Of a DNA stretch of 64,000 nucleotides, positions 1 to 10,999 are shown piece after piece. How positions within the stretch are numbered: position 1 is the stretch's first letter; each line of letters starts with the position of its first letter. This stretch comes from Ridgeia piscesae (lineage: Eukaryota > Annelida > Polychaeta > Sabellida > Siboglinidae). The translations under genes were made by a program, and so were the position numbers. Where the stretch lies: positions 255,001 to 319,000 of the forward strand of contig JAODUO010000140.1 of the NCBI GenBank assembly GCA_025642075.2, written 5' to 3'. The notes under the pieces are model-generated. The model made no database searches and had not been told where the DNA came from. It worked only from the letters and a program-made list of their open reading frames with translations.

Positions 1-1398
1 AGTTATTCAATATTAGTTATTAGTTTACAGCTGATAATTGGTTGTAAATCGGTTAATTATAGACTTGTTATAATTGGTACCATGCTTGGCTGTAGGACTG
101 TTGTTTACTTGTTTACAGACAGCAAAGACATGTAGCATAGCTACGGATAGACTGTGTACTTGTACTGAGCCGGTGCTCAGCTGCAGTAGTTTCTGCATTT
201 TCTAGTTGGGGTGAGCACACATGATTGCATGCATGGATGTCATAATGTATTATTAATTGATTTGGAACAATTACATGCTTTGTCATATGTTATGGAATTA
301 ATTTTAAGACGATACATATTGCTTGTGTTAGTATTAATTGTCATGAATAAGTATTGATGCATGGACGGATATAATGTAGTAACATATACATTTAATTGTA
401 GATGCATTATTAAATGAGTATTTACTTTCGATATATGTACGATATAATTAATTGGATTTATTACTGTGTTGATGTTACTTAGGATGCATTCGTTTCTCAA
501 GATGGGAGAGCGGTGTTTACATTAATATACATTTGTGTTTATTGATGATAAGTCCGTCAATAAGATTTGCAGAATTGATGTCTATTTACCAATATCACAG
601 GAGCTAAACGGCTATTTGGTATCTGAGACGATTATCAGGCAATTTAACTATATCAATATTATGCAATGAATATTGTGTTTCCTGCTATTCCTGAATGATC
701 TTATGTTACCATTGTAACACATGTAGTAATGACATTTTTATGTTTACAGGTTTAGTTTAGTTTTTTCTTATTTCGTATTATTTCGAGCACACCACAATAA
801 ATGGTACAATCATTAACACGTGTTCTGTCTTCAGTGATAAATCTCCCGTCTACATATACTCGGCGCTAGAAGTAGTCACGCTCATCAAAGTGTTGGCCCT
901 CTACTCTCTGCGATCTTGAAATGTCAAATATAAATATGTAAGGCGAGGCGAGGGGATAAAAGACGTCCTTTCACATAATGATTTACTCTCTAATGTAATA
1001 ATCTTTGTAGTGCGTACAATTTATGTATCTCAGTGCCAATGATTATAATATCATAGCTTATTAGTTCCTTTGTGGTTTCGTTTTCATACTGACCTTGCCA
1101 AATGTTTGCTGTTTGGTTTCAGGTTTGTCCAATTTTACTCCGATGAGTGCTCGACAAAAACAGCTCTCAGAACACGACGCGACATTGGTGGTGTATCCCA
1201 TACAAGTTTAACATACACTCTTGTTAGTTTTATGTGTAGTCTGAAATAACTTTTGTTTTTAGTATTGCAGTTCACAATGTTTGGAATGTGCAGCTTTTAA
1301 CATTGCTCGTTTATCGGCACAGCGCTCATGACCTCTCCTGATGCATTTATCACTGTGTCGTATACTATTGGTTCCATGGCATTGCCTCAACATGAAGT
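1..1398. other. intergenic, no gene recognised
   Basis: AT-rich sequence with only short open frames on either strand. I see no protein motif, RNA gene or clear repeat boundary until the dispersed repeat that begins near 1399. Confidence 0.5.
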
Positions 1399-1926
1399 CG
1401 GTCTCCGTCACTACTTAGATACAATTCTGCGCACAGATGAGCGACAAATGATCTTGCACTTGTTTCACGAAGAAGATCTATCAAATGTGTATTATGTGAT
1501 TTATATTATGTGAGTTATAGCATAGCAGAGCGCCTGGCTGACGGTTGCCCTTGCATGCTGGTTCCTTAGCATACAGTTTACAGTGGTAGTGTGTTCTGCT
1601 TGGTGTAATAGCAAATAAATATAACTGTATTGAGTGGGTGTATGTGTGCATGCGAGAATGTGTGTGACATTCGCGCGAATGATGCTTACGCATGTCAATG
1701 TCAAGATACATTCCGCGGCGCGATATCGGCCTCTTGTTGTAAAAATTGCGTTTCATGTGCCCCATTTTAGCATCATATGTTGACATTCTTATTTTGAAAA
1801 ACTACAATTAATGTATCGAAGTTGCCCTGGTGCAACAGAAGCTCACTCACAAGGTGGCGGTGTTACGGTGCCCCCTCTCCAGGTATAGTTGGCTGCTTTG
1901 CATTGTATCCACGCAATTTACTTCTG
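1399..1926. repeat. dispersed repeat, copy 1
   Basis: This block is nearly identical to 3219-3776 in the same orientation. Both copies start near GGTCTCCRTCACTACTTAG and end near CCACGCAATTTACTTCT. Copy 1 lacks about 30 bases present in copy 2 after GATGAGCG. I could not find tRNA boxes, a transposase frame or convincing terminal inverted repeats, so the element type is unknown. The short ORFs in it are shared only because the copies are alike. Confidence 0.8.
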
Positions 1927-2943
1927 AATACAATTATAGCACATTCGATAAAACAAAACCCATAACACGGGGATACATCCCTTGACCCTAAAATGCACCA
2001 TCTGGAAGGATAGCGAGGACATGATCCGAAGTCTAAACCAACTTCATTATATCACCTCTGATCAATCACATAGCGTGAAAGCTACGTAGATCCAGCCTCT
2101 TGCTAAACCGTTCCGGTTGTTTTCTCGAGTTTGTGAGAACTGTATCATTAAAACTAATGTCCAGTCGCACTTGTTATGATAAATATATATGTTTCAAGCT
2201 ATCTTTGATTCTCCTGATTATCGGCTTAAATTCTCAACAACATCGACACGTTATACTGCACGAAGGGGCTGTACTCGATAAAAACAAGGCTTAACGCACT
2301 GTCAAATGGTTGTCCCGCGTCGCCATCTTCACAACTTTGGGCCTGGGCAGTCAATGGTGCTGCCAGAAGTCGTCAACCGTGGACAGGTGAGCATCATCGC
2401 CAGGCGAAGACACCTGAAAAAAACACAATAAAAAGAGTGTTATCATATGTACGATGACAAACTTCCTTCACCCCATTGACGCCAAAGTCACCAATCCCAC
2501 AGCGACGCTGTGGAGATTACTCTAAGGTAACTGGATGGCATCTCTAGCCAGCGTTCGGCTGCGCGCCGTAGTAATGGCGCCTATTCGGGAGACGACACAA
2601 CTACTGTGACGTCACGACAATAAGGCAGACGCGCCATCTTCGTTTCTGGCAACGTCAGATTTCAAGATGGCGACGTCGTTGATCTAAAACAAATGGGGTT
2701 ACCGGTTTCTTTCTCCTCCTCTTCTTTCCTCCGAGGTCTAACTTGCGCTAGCGTATTTATCCATTCGGTACACACATAGGTATACCGTTGTATAATGTAT
2801 AGCGGCCTGTGCGACATTAGGGTACGTTTATGTAGGAGGTATGCCAATGTGCGTGGGCATAGCATTGCACCGCCAGTCGCACACTTCAACAATGTCAGCT
2901 TCTGTCTATTGGTTGCTATACCAAATATAACAGGCCTTGTCAC
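1927..2943. other. intergenic, SINE body at its right end
   Basis: No coding motif was recognised. The right-hand part, roughly 2650-2943, probably belongs to the body of the tRNA-derived SINE whose head lies at 2944-3012. Confidence 0.4.
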
Positions 2944-3012
2944 GTCTGGGTATTAAACCCGAGCCGCCGGCCTGCCAGTCGGATGCGCTAACCACTACAC
3001 TGCCCGCGCTCG
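2944..3012 (-). repeat. tRNA-derived SINE head
   Basis: On the minus strand the sequence has an A-box-like GTAGTGGTTAGCGC followed by a B-box-like GGTTTAATACC at tRNA spacing. The flanks do not pair into a full acceptor stem and there is no clean tRNA 3' end. This fits the promoter head of a SINE rather than a working tRNA gene. The body would extend to lower coordinates. Confidence 0.65.
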
Positions 3013-3218
3013 TGTTTGAAGTTTGAAATGTAGGAACAATTGAAGTGGGCTGCATTCTACACAAATGCCGAATTCTTGTCGGAAATTGCACAGCATTCAT
3101 ATTCTTGTCCTCGTGCACAACGCATACCACTATTCGATTACTTTTCAATTTCTCAAGCTTTCCACCTAGGCCTATGAAAATAGAAGTTTGGCCAGTATCT
3201 AAACTTAAAATTAGTACC

Positions 3219-3776
3219 GGTCTCCATCACTACTTAGATACAATTCTGCGCACCGATGAGCGTGTGATTGCGATAAATATTGGTCTCAAAACATCGAATG
3301 ATCTTGTACTTGTTTCACGAAGAAGATTTATCAAATGTGTATTAAGTGATTTATATTATGTGAGTTATATTATAGCAGAGCGCCTGGCTGACGGTTGCCC
3401 TTGCATGCTGGTTCCTTAGCATACTGTATACAGTGGTAATGCGTTCTGCTTGGTGTGATAGCAAAGAAATATAACGGTATTGAGTGGGTGTATGTGTGCA
3501 TGCGAGAATGTGTGTGACATTCGCGCGAATGATGCTTACGCATGTCAATGTCAAGATACATTCCGCGGCGCTATATCGGCCTCTTGTTGTAAAAATTGCG
3601 TTTCATGTGCAACATTTTAGCATCATATGTTGATATTCTTATTTTGAAATACAACTAGTAATTATCGAAGTTCCCCTGGTGCAACAGAAGCTCACTCACA
3701 AGGTGGCGGTGTTACGGTGCCCCCTCTCCAGGTATAGTTGGCTGCTTTGCATTGTATCCACGCAATTTACTTCTTT
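3219..3776. repeat. dispersed repeat, copy 2
   Basis: Second copy of the element at 1399-1926, same orientation, with about 30 additional internal bases. Differences are a few per cent by eye. The copies are about 1.8 kb apart, so a local duplication and two independent insertions are both possible. Confidence 0.8.
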
Positions 3777-3989
3777 TTGACAAGAAACAAATATATTTTG
3801 CAAAACTGTGCCTACTGTGTAGATTATCGATTAGTGCATAATGGAAATATTCCTCTGTTTGTTAGTGAAACACCTTTCTAACAATTCCCTGAAACTTTCC
3901 GTCAGTTTCTGTTTCAGGATGCATGTTTCCTAATAGTATAACATCTCAATGAAACGGTCCCCTGAGACGTGACTATTCACCTCTTATTC

Positions 3990-5530
3990 GTGTATATACG
4001 GTATTGGAGTACGGACCAGACGACCACGTCTCTTTGTAGTGTATATACGGTATTGGAGTACGGATCAGACGACCACGTCTCTTGGTAGTGTATATACGGT
4101 ATTGGAGTACGGATCAGACGACCACGTCACTTGGTAGTGTATTTATGGTACTGGAGTACGGACCAGACGCCCACGTCACTTGGTAGTGTATATACGGTAT
4201 TGGAGTACGGACCAGACGACCACGTCACTTGGTAGTGTATATACGGTATTGGAGTACGGACCAGACGACCACGTCACTTGGTAGTGTATATACGGTATTG
4301 GAGTACGGACCAGACGCCCACGTCACTTGGTAGTGTATATACGGTATTGGAGTACGGACCAGACGACCACGTCACTTGGTAGTGTATATACGGTATTGGA
4401 GTACGGACCAGACGACCACGTCACTTGGTAGTGTATATACGGTATTGGAGTACGGACCAGACGACCACGTCACTTGGTAGTGTATATACGGTATTGGAGT
4501 ACGGACCAGACGACCACGTCACTTGGTAGTGTATATACGGTATTGGAGTACGGACCAGACGACCACGTCTCTTGGTAGTGTATATACGGTATTGGAGTAC
4601 GGACCAGACGACCACGTCTCTTGGTAGCGTATATACGGTATTGGAGTACGGACCAGACGACCACGTCTCTTGGTAGCGTATATACGGTATTGGAGTACGG
4701 ACCAGACGACCACGTCTCTTGGTAGTGTATATACGGTATTGGAGTACGGACCAGACGACCACTTCTCTTGGTAGTGTATATACGGTATTGGAGTACGGAC
4801 CAGACGACCACGTCACTTGGTAGTGTATATACGGTATTGGAGTACGGACCAGACGACCACGTCTCTTGGTAGTGTATATACGGTATTGGAGTACGGACCA
4901 GACGACCACGTCACTTGGTGGTGTATATACGGTATTGGAGTACGGACCAGACGACCACGTCTCTTGGTGGTGTATATACGGTATTGGAGTACGGACCAGA
5001 CGACCACGTCACTTGGTAGTGTATATACGGTATTGGAGTACGGACCAGACGACCACGTCTCTTGGTGGTGTATATACGGTATTGGAGTACGGACCAGACG
5101 ACCACGTCTCTTGGTGGTGTATATACGGTATTGGAGTACGGACCAGACGACCACGTCTCTTGGTGGTGTATATACGGTATTGGAGTACGGACCAGACGAC
5201 CACGTCTCTTGGTGGTGTATATACGGTATTGGAGTACGGACCAGACGACCACGTCTCTTGGTGGTGTATATACGGTACTGGAGTACGGACCAGACGACCA
5301 CGTCTCTTGGTGGTGTATATACGGTACTGGAGTACGGACCAGACGACCACGTCTCTTGGTAGTGTATATACGGTATTGGAGTACGGACCAGACGACCACG
5401 TCTCTTAGTGGTGTATATACGGTACTGGAGTACGGACCAGACGACCACGTCTCTTGGTGGTGTATATACGGTATTGGAGTACGGACCAGACGACCACGTC
5501 TCTTGGTGGTGTATATACGGTACTGGAGTA
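3990..5530. repeat. 49-bp minisatellite, about 31 units
   Basis: Head-to-tail units of 49 bp recognisable by GTATATACGGTATTGGAG and CCAGACGACCACGTC. Units differ mainly at GGTAGT/GGTGGT and CTCTT/CACTT. TAG-containing units cluster on the left and TGG-containing units on the right, so variants spread locally. The long open frames on both strands here are by-products of the repeat and I do not call them genes. Confidence 0.95.
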
Positions 5531-6130
5531 TGAACCAGCGTGACCCATGACCCTTCCCTCTTCGACGTGCACCGAACCGCGGCGACGTCGAAGCGAATAT
5601 CGAGCCATTTGCGTCCGCACTCGCCACTTAGTTTTACGAACAATTGCGTGTCTGCTGCCAGACCGACTCGCCGCCTCCATCAGAGTCCATGCAGTCAGAC
5701 CAGGTTTCCATTTCTTGCTTCTTTGATAACGGAACGCAGCAACTGCCGAACATATTAGAGCGAAATGTTTTATATTCTGCGCAGTCTTCGATGGTCAGGC
5801 TTAACAAGGATGTCATACGAAACACGCAACTGTCGTTTTTATCGAGCCAGCATGCCAGACAGTCGAGCAGAGACCAACACTCAACCGCTAACTTGTCCGG
5901 AGGCTTCTTAGGTCTTAGGTGATTACCTCCAAACAGCCCAAACTTGGGCTAACGCAGGAGTTGTTCTTCTGTAGAATTTGTGAGTCCACTACAGGTTACA
6001 CATTTACCCCCTGTGTGGGATCTTTTACTTCCCCTGGCATAGACACCAGACAGAAGGGACCACCGGCTTTTAGTGTCTTTTCCGAAAGACACAGGCAAAT
6101 GTGGGGTGAAGAAATTGCCTAAGTTTCGAA
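5531..6130. other. intergenic, includes SINE body
   Basis: No gene recognised. The part from roughly 5920 to 6130 probably forms the body and tail of the minus-strand SINE whose tRNA-like head is at 6131-6203. Confidence 0.4.
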
Positions 6131-6203
6131 ACGGCGGTAGATGGGAATGAACCACCGTCCCCTCGATTGACAGTCCGGCGCTCTACCGCGCGACCACCGC
6201 TCC
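6131..6203 (-). repeat. tRNA-derived SINE head
   Basis: Reading the minus strand, GGTCGCGCGGTAGAGCG resembles an A box and GGTTCATTCCC a B box, with an anticodon-like CTGTCAAT loop between them. The acceptor ends do not pair well, and sequence continues as a SINE-like body downstream, so a SINE head is preferred over a functional tRNA-Asp. It abuts the methyltransferase fragment at 6195. Confidence 0.6.
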
Positions 6204-6297
6204 CCACGGCGGATTAAGCGGGAAGCCGAAACCGTTCCAGGTGGAAGGCACTGGAGTGACGTTCTACTCATGCGCACCGTGGACGTCTTTCTAGAAA
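6195..6297 (+). pseudogene. inverted fragment of methyltransferase C-terminus
   Basis: The plus strand encodes GKPKPFQVEGTGVTFYSCAP and then WTSF followed by TAG. This matches the last part of the methyltransferase encoded on the minus strand at 9789-10465 (KPKSFQVEGTGVTFYSCAP). Homology continues into 3' flanking DNA to about 6703, so this is a segmental copy in inverted orientation. It has no upstream catalytic domain and cannot encode an enzyme. Confidence 0.8.
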
Positions 6298-6703
6298 TAA
6301 TATATTAGAAGTTACGTATTCAAATGAAAAGTATCTGGTAACAGTATTGTATCCAGACACAATAAAAGTAATTATACTCAAATAATCTAGCCTTAGAAAA
6401 CCAATGCGATCGTTTGTGGTCATATTTGCGCGTGTGGTGTGGGAAATTTATGTAATGATAGCTTGGACAATTGGTTGATTAGTTGTCGGGTGTGAGGAAC
6501 TAGCCCCAAACCTGTTCCATATTCTTGACTCTAGAATCAGCTTCCACACAACTGTGTAGAGATTGCATGAGGTGTTTATAATTATATATAAATAGTGAAA
6601 CTGGAAATGTGACTTTTCAATTTGAATAGTCTCCAACGAATAACTAATAATAAAATTATTTATCGTCCAGTTGGGTTCAATGATTTACATATTTATGTGC
6701 AGA
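6195..6703. repeat. left arm of about 500-bp inverted repeat
   Basis: The arm is complementary to roughly 9408-9900. It carries the end of the methyltransferase coding region plus about 400 bases of its 3' flank. Example of pairing: ATTATTTATCGTCCAGT at about 6655 against ACTGGACGATAAATAAT at about 9436. The arms enclose about 2.7 kb. Confidence 0.85.
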
Positions 6704-6830
6704 TAATGATGATGGTGATGATGATGTTGATGATAATGATAATAATAACAGTAACAATAAAAATGTAAATAATACCGTTGCAATGTAAGTCCTATGGTGA
6801 TATCGTTATCCACTAATGTCGTTATCTTAC

Positions 6831-6980
6831 CAGGCGCTTGGAGACCCTTGTTCGCCGCGTCAAATTTGTTTCCCCAAACCCTCTTGTCAAACATCTTCTG
6901 GAAAGAAGCTGCACGCGACTTTGTCTTCTTGTATATAGTATACATTGTCTGTCCTGACTACAAGAGGTCCCGTACCCATA
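6831..6980 (-). pseudogene. duplicated methyltransferase exon, truncated
   Basis: The minus strand encodes KMFDKRVWGNKFDAANKG and ends with a preserved donor G|GTAAGATAACG, matching the exon at 10728 and upstream. The copy includes intron bases past the donor, so it arose by DNA duplication and not retrotransposition. Homology stops after about 6980 and the N-terminal half of the exon is missing. No matching downstream exon lies in the right orientation. Confidence 0.75.
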
Positions 6981-7029
6981 CATTGTGTACAATGATAAAT
7001 AAAGATAGTTTCGAAAAGTACTAGTCACT

Positions 7030-8115
7030 AGTATACTGAAAATATAAGATATTAAACTTTCGTTGCTACGCTATAACAATGGAATGGGCGGTTTATGGAA
7101 TATAGGTGCTTTTCAAGTTTGCTTGGCTTACATTGTCTTCGTCACTGCTGGCCAGCCGCGCAAATACCCGCCCCAGTATCAACTGCAATTATTTTCTAGC
7201 AGAGTTAGTTCTAACAGAGATAACTATGATTACGTAATTACGCATTGCACAATCACATAATAATTCTTATAGGCAGTATTTATATAGATTGATTAAATCA
7301 AGACATATTAATTTGTAGGGTATGCATTAGTGCATTTTTAAATGTCATCACAAAAAGGCTCCAGCCCCAGCTCCTATCTAGCTCGGTCTACTTGGAGATG
7401 CGAGTTAGCATATTTGTGCCTGGTGTAAACTCACGATTCCACGATTAGTGGCTTTAGTATATAATAACGTATACTCTTGCCCGGCAAATTTTTTAATTTA
7501 TTCGTTGGGGCTGGCTGACAGTGCTGCCGACTGGTGGGTCATTATACATTCCAGTATATTATTTTCGATGTCCATTCTGTTTGACCTGCTCTCGTTGTCA
7601 AGGGAACGGACAAGGCTAGCCGATGTTCCCATATTATGGTGCGAACAATATACATTTATTATAATATTAATTTATTACAACGTGTTAATTAATAATAATT
7701 AATAAATGAAACTAGGTGGTCAATAATTACCCACATTGTCTGTTCCAGTCAATGGTCGTAAGACAAATTATGCTCATACATGTTTCTTTATTATATCTAT
7801 GTTTAACCGCACAGGCCAATCTGACCCTTCGCTGACCTTCTCGACGACACACCCTGCCATTTGCTTTTGTTTAGAGAACACAGCTCTGCTGTTAGCAGCG
7901 AGGTCCTGGTTGACTTGATCGCTCCCTCTTTTTGTCGTCTTCACCTTTTCCTTGGCCCTCTGATGTCTTCTTCGTGGCTATTTTAATTAGGCTTTTGGTT
8001 GACATAGAACAGCCATGTTCACACCACCGGACTCTTCTATGTTTGATGGCATCCACTATAGATTCAGAGATGACTGTCTCTTCTCTGACCTGCCTGTTTC
8101 GCAGTCTGTCTGTCC
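7030..8115. other. no gene recognised, inside the inverted repeat
   Basis: Spacer between the methyltransferase inverted-repeat arms. It has short open frames only, none with a recognisable domain. Confidence 0.4.
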
Positions 8116-8123
8116 TTGTGATA

Positions 8124-8546
8124 CAAGGTGACCCAAAAAAAGTCACCCACAAAAAATGCTAATAAGGTATACAAGTGTCAGCGAACTAAGTCATATTTGG
8201 TGCACGTTAACTTCAGTTTCCAGTTTTTAGGTGAAATGGTCCGACTTTTATATTCCCTCTAAAATGTGTTCTTAATGACCCCTTGGCGTTGTAGGCACAC
8301 ACTGCTGTAAGCGGCACTCGAAATTGTCAATGACACGAACGCATCCCTCTGTGGGGACTGCCCTGGTCCTGGCTGTAATTGCGGTCTTCAAACATAAAAA
8401 AGTTGGTATATTTTACCTACACGCTGGAAACTTTGTAGAATGATCATGCACAAACTGAATTTAATGTGCACCAACTATGAAATGATTCGCTTAACTCGCG
8501 TATAAATTATTAACAAATTTATGGGTGGTATTTTTAAGTCACTCTG
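8124..8546. mobile_element. Tc1/mariner-like MITE with long terminal inverted repeats
   Basis: The left end CAAGGTGACCCAAAAA pairs with the complement of the right end TTTTTAAGTCACTCTG, and both ends are flanked by TA, the mariner target. Similarity continues inwards for about 100 bases: TTGGTGCACGTTAACTTCAG near 8200 pairs with TGAATTTAATGTGCACCAA near 8457. No transposase frame is present, so it is non-autonomous. Confidence 0.7.
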
Positions 8547-8767
8547 TACCGCTAGTAGCCCGCAGATAACACATCTTGAAAACGCTAAGGTCCGCTATCT
8601 CCTGGAGTCGTAATGTCCAGATTTATGCACCATGGATTGTTATAAGCACTATACGGGTTCGATATAATATAGTTTTCATTCTCACTGATGTATCTCTTTT
8701 TGAGGAAATGTTATCTTTGAGTCGGATGTTACTAAGCTAATTCTTCCCTAAAGATCTCCCTGTGTCT

Positions 8768-8870
8768 CTCCCTCCCTCCCTCCCTCCCTCCCTCCCTCCC
8801 TCCCTCCCTCCCTCCCTCCCTCCCTCCCTATCTCTCTCTCTATCTCTATATATATATATATATATCTCTC
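8768..8870. repeat. CTCC and TA microsatellites
   Basis: About 15 copies of CTCC/CCTC are followed by CTCT and a short TA run. The apparent proline/serine-rich ORF here is low-complexity translation. Confidence 0.9.
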
Positions 8871-8874
8871 TGCC

Positions 8875-9407
8875 TATCTCTCTGTCCCTCTTTCTCTGTT
8901 ATCTATTATCCTACTACATCAGAGTTGCTAATTGTCATGGACATGGTCATCTTTGTGACTGGATAAAGATGTGAATACTTCCTGCTGTGACCGGAAGGGG
9001 ACCCATTCTGACATGAGATCCTGTGCAATTGGCGTATGGCAAACGAATCCACTATGAATAACATAATTTAACTACCATTGCATTTCAAAACAATTCACGA
9101 ACTTTAATTCAACACCCCCATTCACTATGGATGCTTGTAAACGAACACATACAACATTATGCAAGCCTTGGTGTGTGGAAGTTGAATCTAGAACGTGATT
9201 GGGGACATCAACAGGTTCTACACACCCTCCAACAAATGACGTGATCAACCATTGTTATTGGACTAATACAACTACAACTACTGGTAAAACACATTGCAAC
9301 ACCCACTAGGTTTGGCCGTGTGTAAGCAAACATAATTTAACCTTGCTTACGGAATCTAGTGTGGGGGCCGACCTTTGAATGCTAGACAACACGGGGACAG
9401 TTTCTGC
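8875..9407. other. no gene recognised
   Basis: Unique-looking sequence between the microsatellite and the right arm of the inverted repeat. No motif was seen. Confidence 0.4.
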
Positions 9408-9900
9408 ACATAAATATGTAAATCATTGAACCCGACTGGACGATAAATAATTTTATTAGTAGTTATTCGTTGGAGACTGTTCAAATTGAAAAGTCACATT
9501 TCCACTTTCCTATTTATGTATAATTATAAACACTTCATGCAAATTCTACACAGTTGTGTGGAAGCTGATTCTAGAGTCAAGAATGTGGAACAGGTTTGGG
9601 GATAGTTCCTCACACTCGACAACTAATCAACCAATTGTCCAAGCTATCATTACATAAACGTCCCACACCACACGCGCAAATATGACCACATCGCATTGGT
9701 CGTCTAAGGCTAGATTGGTTGAGTATGATTACTTGTATTGGGTCTGGTTACACTACTTTTACCAGATGCTTTTCATTTGAATACGTAACTACTTATGTAC
9801 TATTGCTTGAAAGTAGAAAGACGTCCACGGTGCGCATGAGTAGAACGTCACTCCAGTGCCTTCCACCTGGAACGATTTCGGCTTCCCGCACTGATTAACC
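9408..9900. repeat. right arm of about 500-bp inverted repeat
   Basis: Complement of 6195-6703. It contains the last codons of the methyltransferase last exon and its 3' flank. This arm is probably the original one because it is continuous with the intact exon. Confidence 0.85.
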
Positions 9901-10623
9901 CGCTTGAGTGGGAGCCGCCAAAGCCCCACGTAGGAACAAAACCTATCAGGCGGTCCGTCGCGTTGGATACACAATGGTGTTGACAGCGACACGGGTTCGA
10001 TTTCGAGATTCAGCTTGCGGTAGCGATTGGTCTTCTTCGTGGACAGTTCGACATTTTGTTCGTTCGTCGAGAAAGTCGTCGTTAGCAGATAACCACTTCC
10101 GCTATTCGAGAAAGCGGCGAGGACCCGGATGGCGTCACTGCTGTACAAGTGCTGCAGCATCGCGCGACTTATGATGATGTCATATGTGCCGTTGATGCCG
10201 TTCTGAACGACGTCACTTTGGATGAACTTCCACCCAAAACGACGATATGCCTTGCGGTGGTGGTCGATCAGCGACGGGACGATGTCGATGCCGGTGTAGT
10301 TGATGTCATCCCGCGTGCGCAGGAAGCGAGACATCCACGCCATGTCGCCACACGGCACGTCCAGCAAACGGACTCGCGACAACCCGCGCACGGCCCGTAC
10401 CTCGGACACGACGCGGTGAAGTGTTGCCGTGAACTCTTGTGACCAATAGATCGTTGAACCCTCCCCTGCAAGCAGTCTCATATTGAATTGACTGTCATGT
10501 GACCTTTCGTATTGAAAGGTAATCAAAGTTTTGCATACAAATATATTGGAGTTAGGGTAGTCCACAAGATGTACCTGGGAAAGGCAAGAGTATATATCTA
10601 TATACTTAAGTATACGTGAATAA

Positions 10624-10687
<64 letters not shown>

Positions 10688-10990
10688 ATTTTGAATTACG
10701 CTAAATCCACTAATGTCGTTATCTTACCTGACGCTTGGAGACCCTTGTTCGCCGCGTCAAATTTGTTTCCCCAAACCCTCTTGTCAAACACCTTCTGGAA
10801 AGAAGCTGCAGGCGACTTTGTGTCTTCTTGTATATAGGATACATTGTCTGTCCTGACTACAAGAGGTCCCATACTCATACGCTTTGGTTCCTGACCAATC
10901 ACGTCTCCCGTGAGACAATTTCTGACGTGGCCATCAGCAGAGATGATGAGATTGTCAGGATGTTCGTCCAGACATCTTCTCACGAAGGGT
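9789..10990 (-). CDS. class I SAM-dependent methyltransferase-like protein, 5' end uncertain
   Basis: Two exons join in frame: about 10990-10728, then 10465-9789 after a GTAAGA...TTGCAG intron (10727-10466). The 5' limit of the first exon is unsure because an in-frame TAA lies just upstream, so more exons are expected. The second exon encodes a Rossmann methyltransferase: VRLLDVPCGDMAWM is motif I (SAM binding), INYTGIDIVPSLI fits the acidic strand-2 motif, and YDIIISRAMLQHL resembles the motif IV/post-motif region. The first exon carries RVWGNKFDAANKGLQASG, joined to EGSTIYWSQEFTATL. The substrate is unknown and I do not recognise a named family. A long poly(Tyr-Ile) extension in the open frame is a TA repeat inside the intron and not protein. 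Pieces of this gene are duplicated at 6195-6980. Confidence 0.75.
10621..10682. repeat. TA microsatellite in methyltransferase intron
   Basis: About 29 TA repeats lying within the intron between the two methyltransferase exons. It creates spurious Tyr-Ile open frames on both strands. Confidence 0.95.
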
Positions 10991-10999
10991 GACAGCAAT

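Noticed and set aside
4421..5680. ORFs of up to 276 codons on both strands
   Set aside because: Products of the 49-bp minisatellite and a short flank; no recognisable domain.
6131..6203. Functional tRNA-Asp gene
   Set aside because: Boxes are present but the acceptor stem does not pair and a SINE-like body follows.
10466..10688. N-terminal poly(Tyr-Ile) extension of the methyltransferase frame
   Set aside because: It reads through an intron containing a TA microsatellite; a good acceptor at 10466 joins to the exon ending at 10728.
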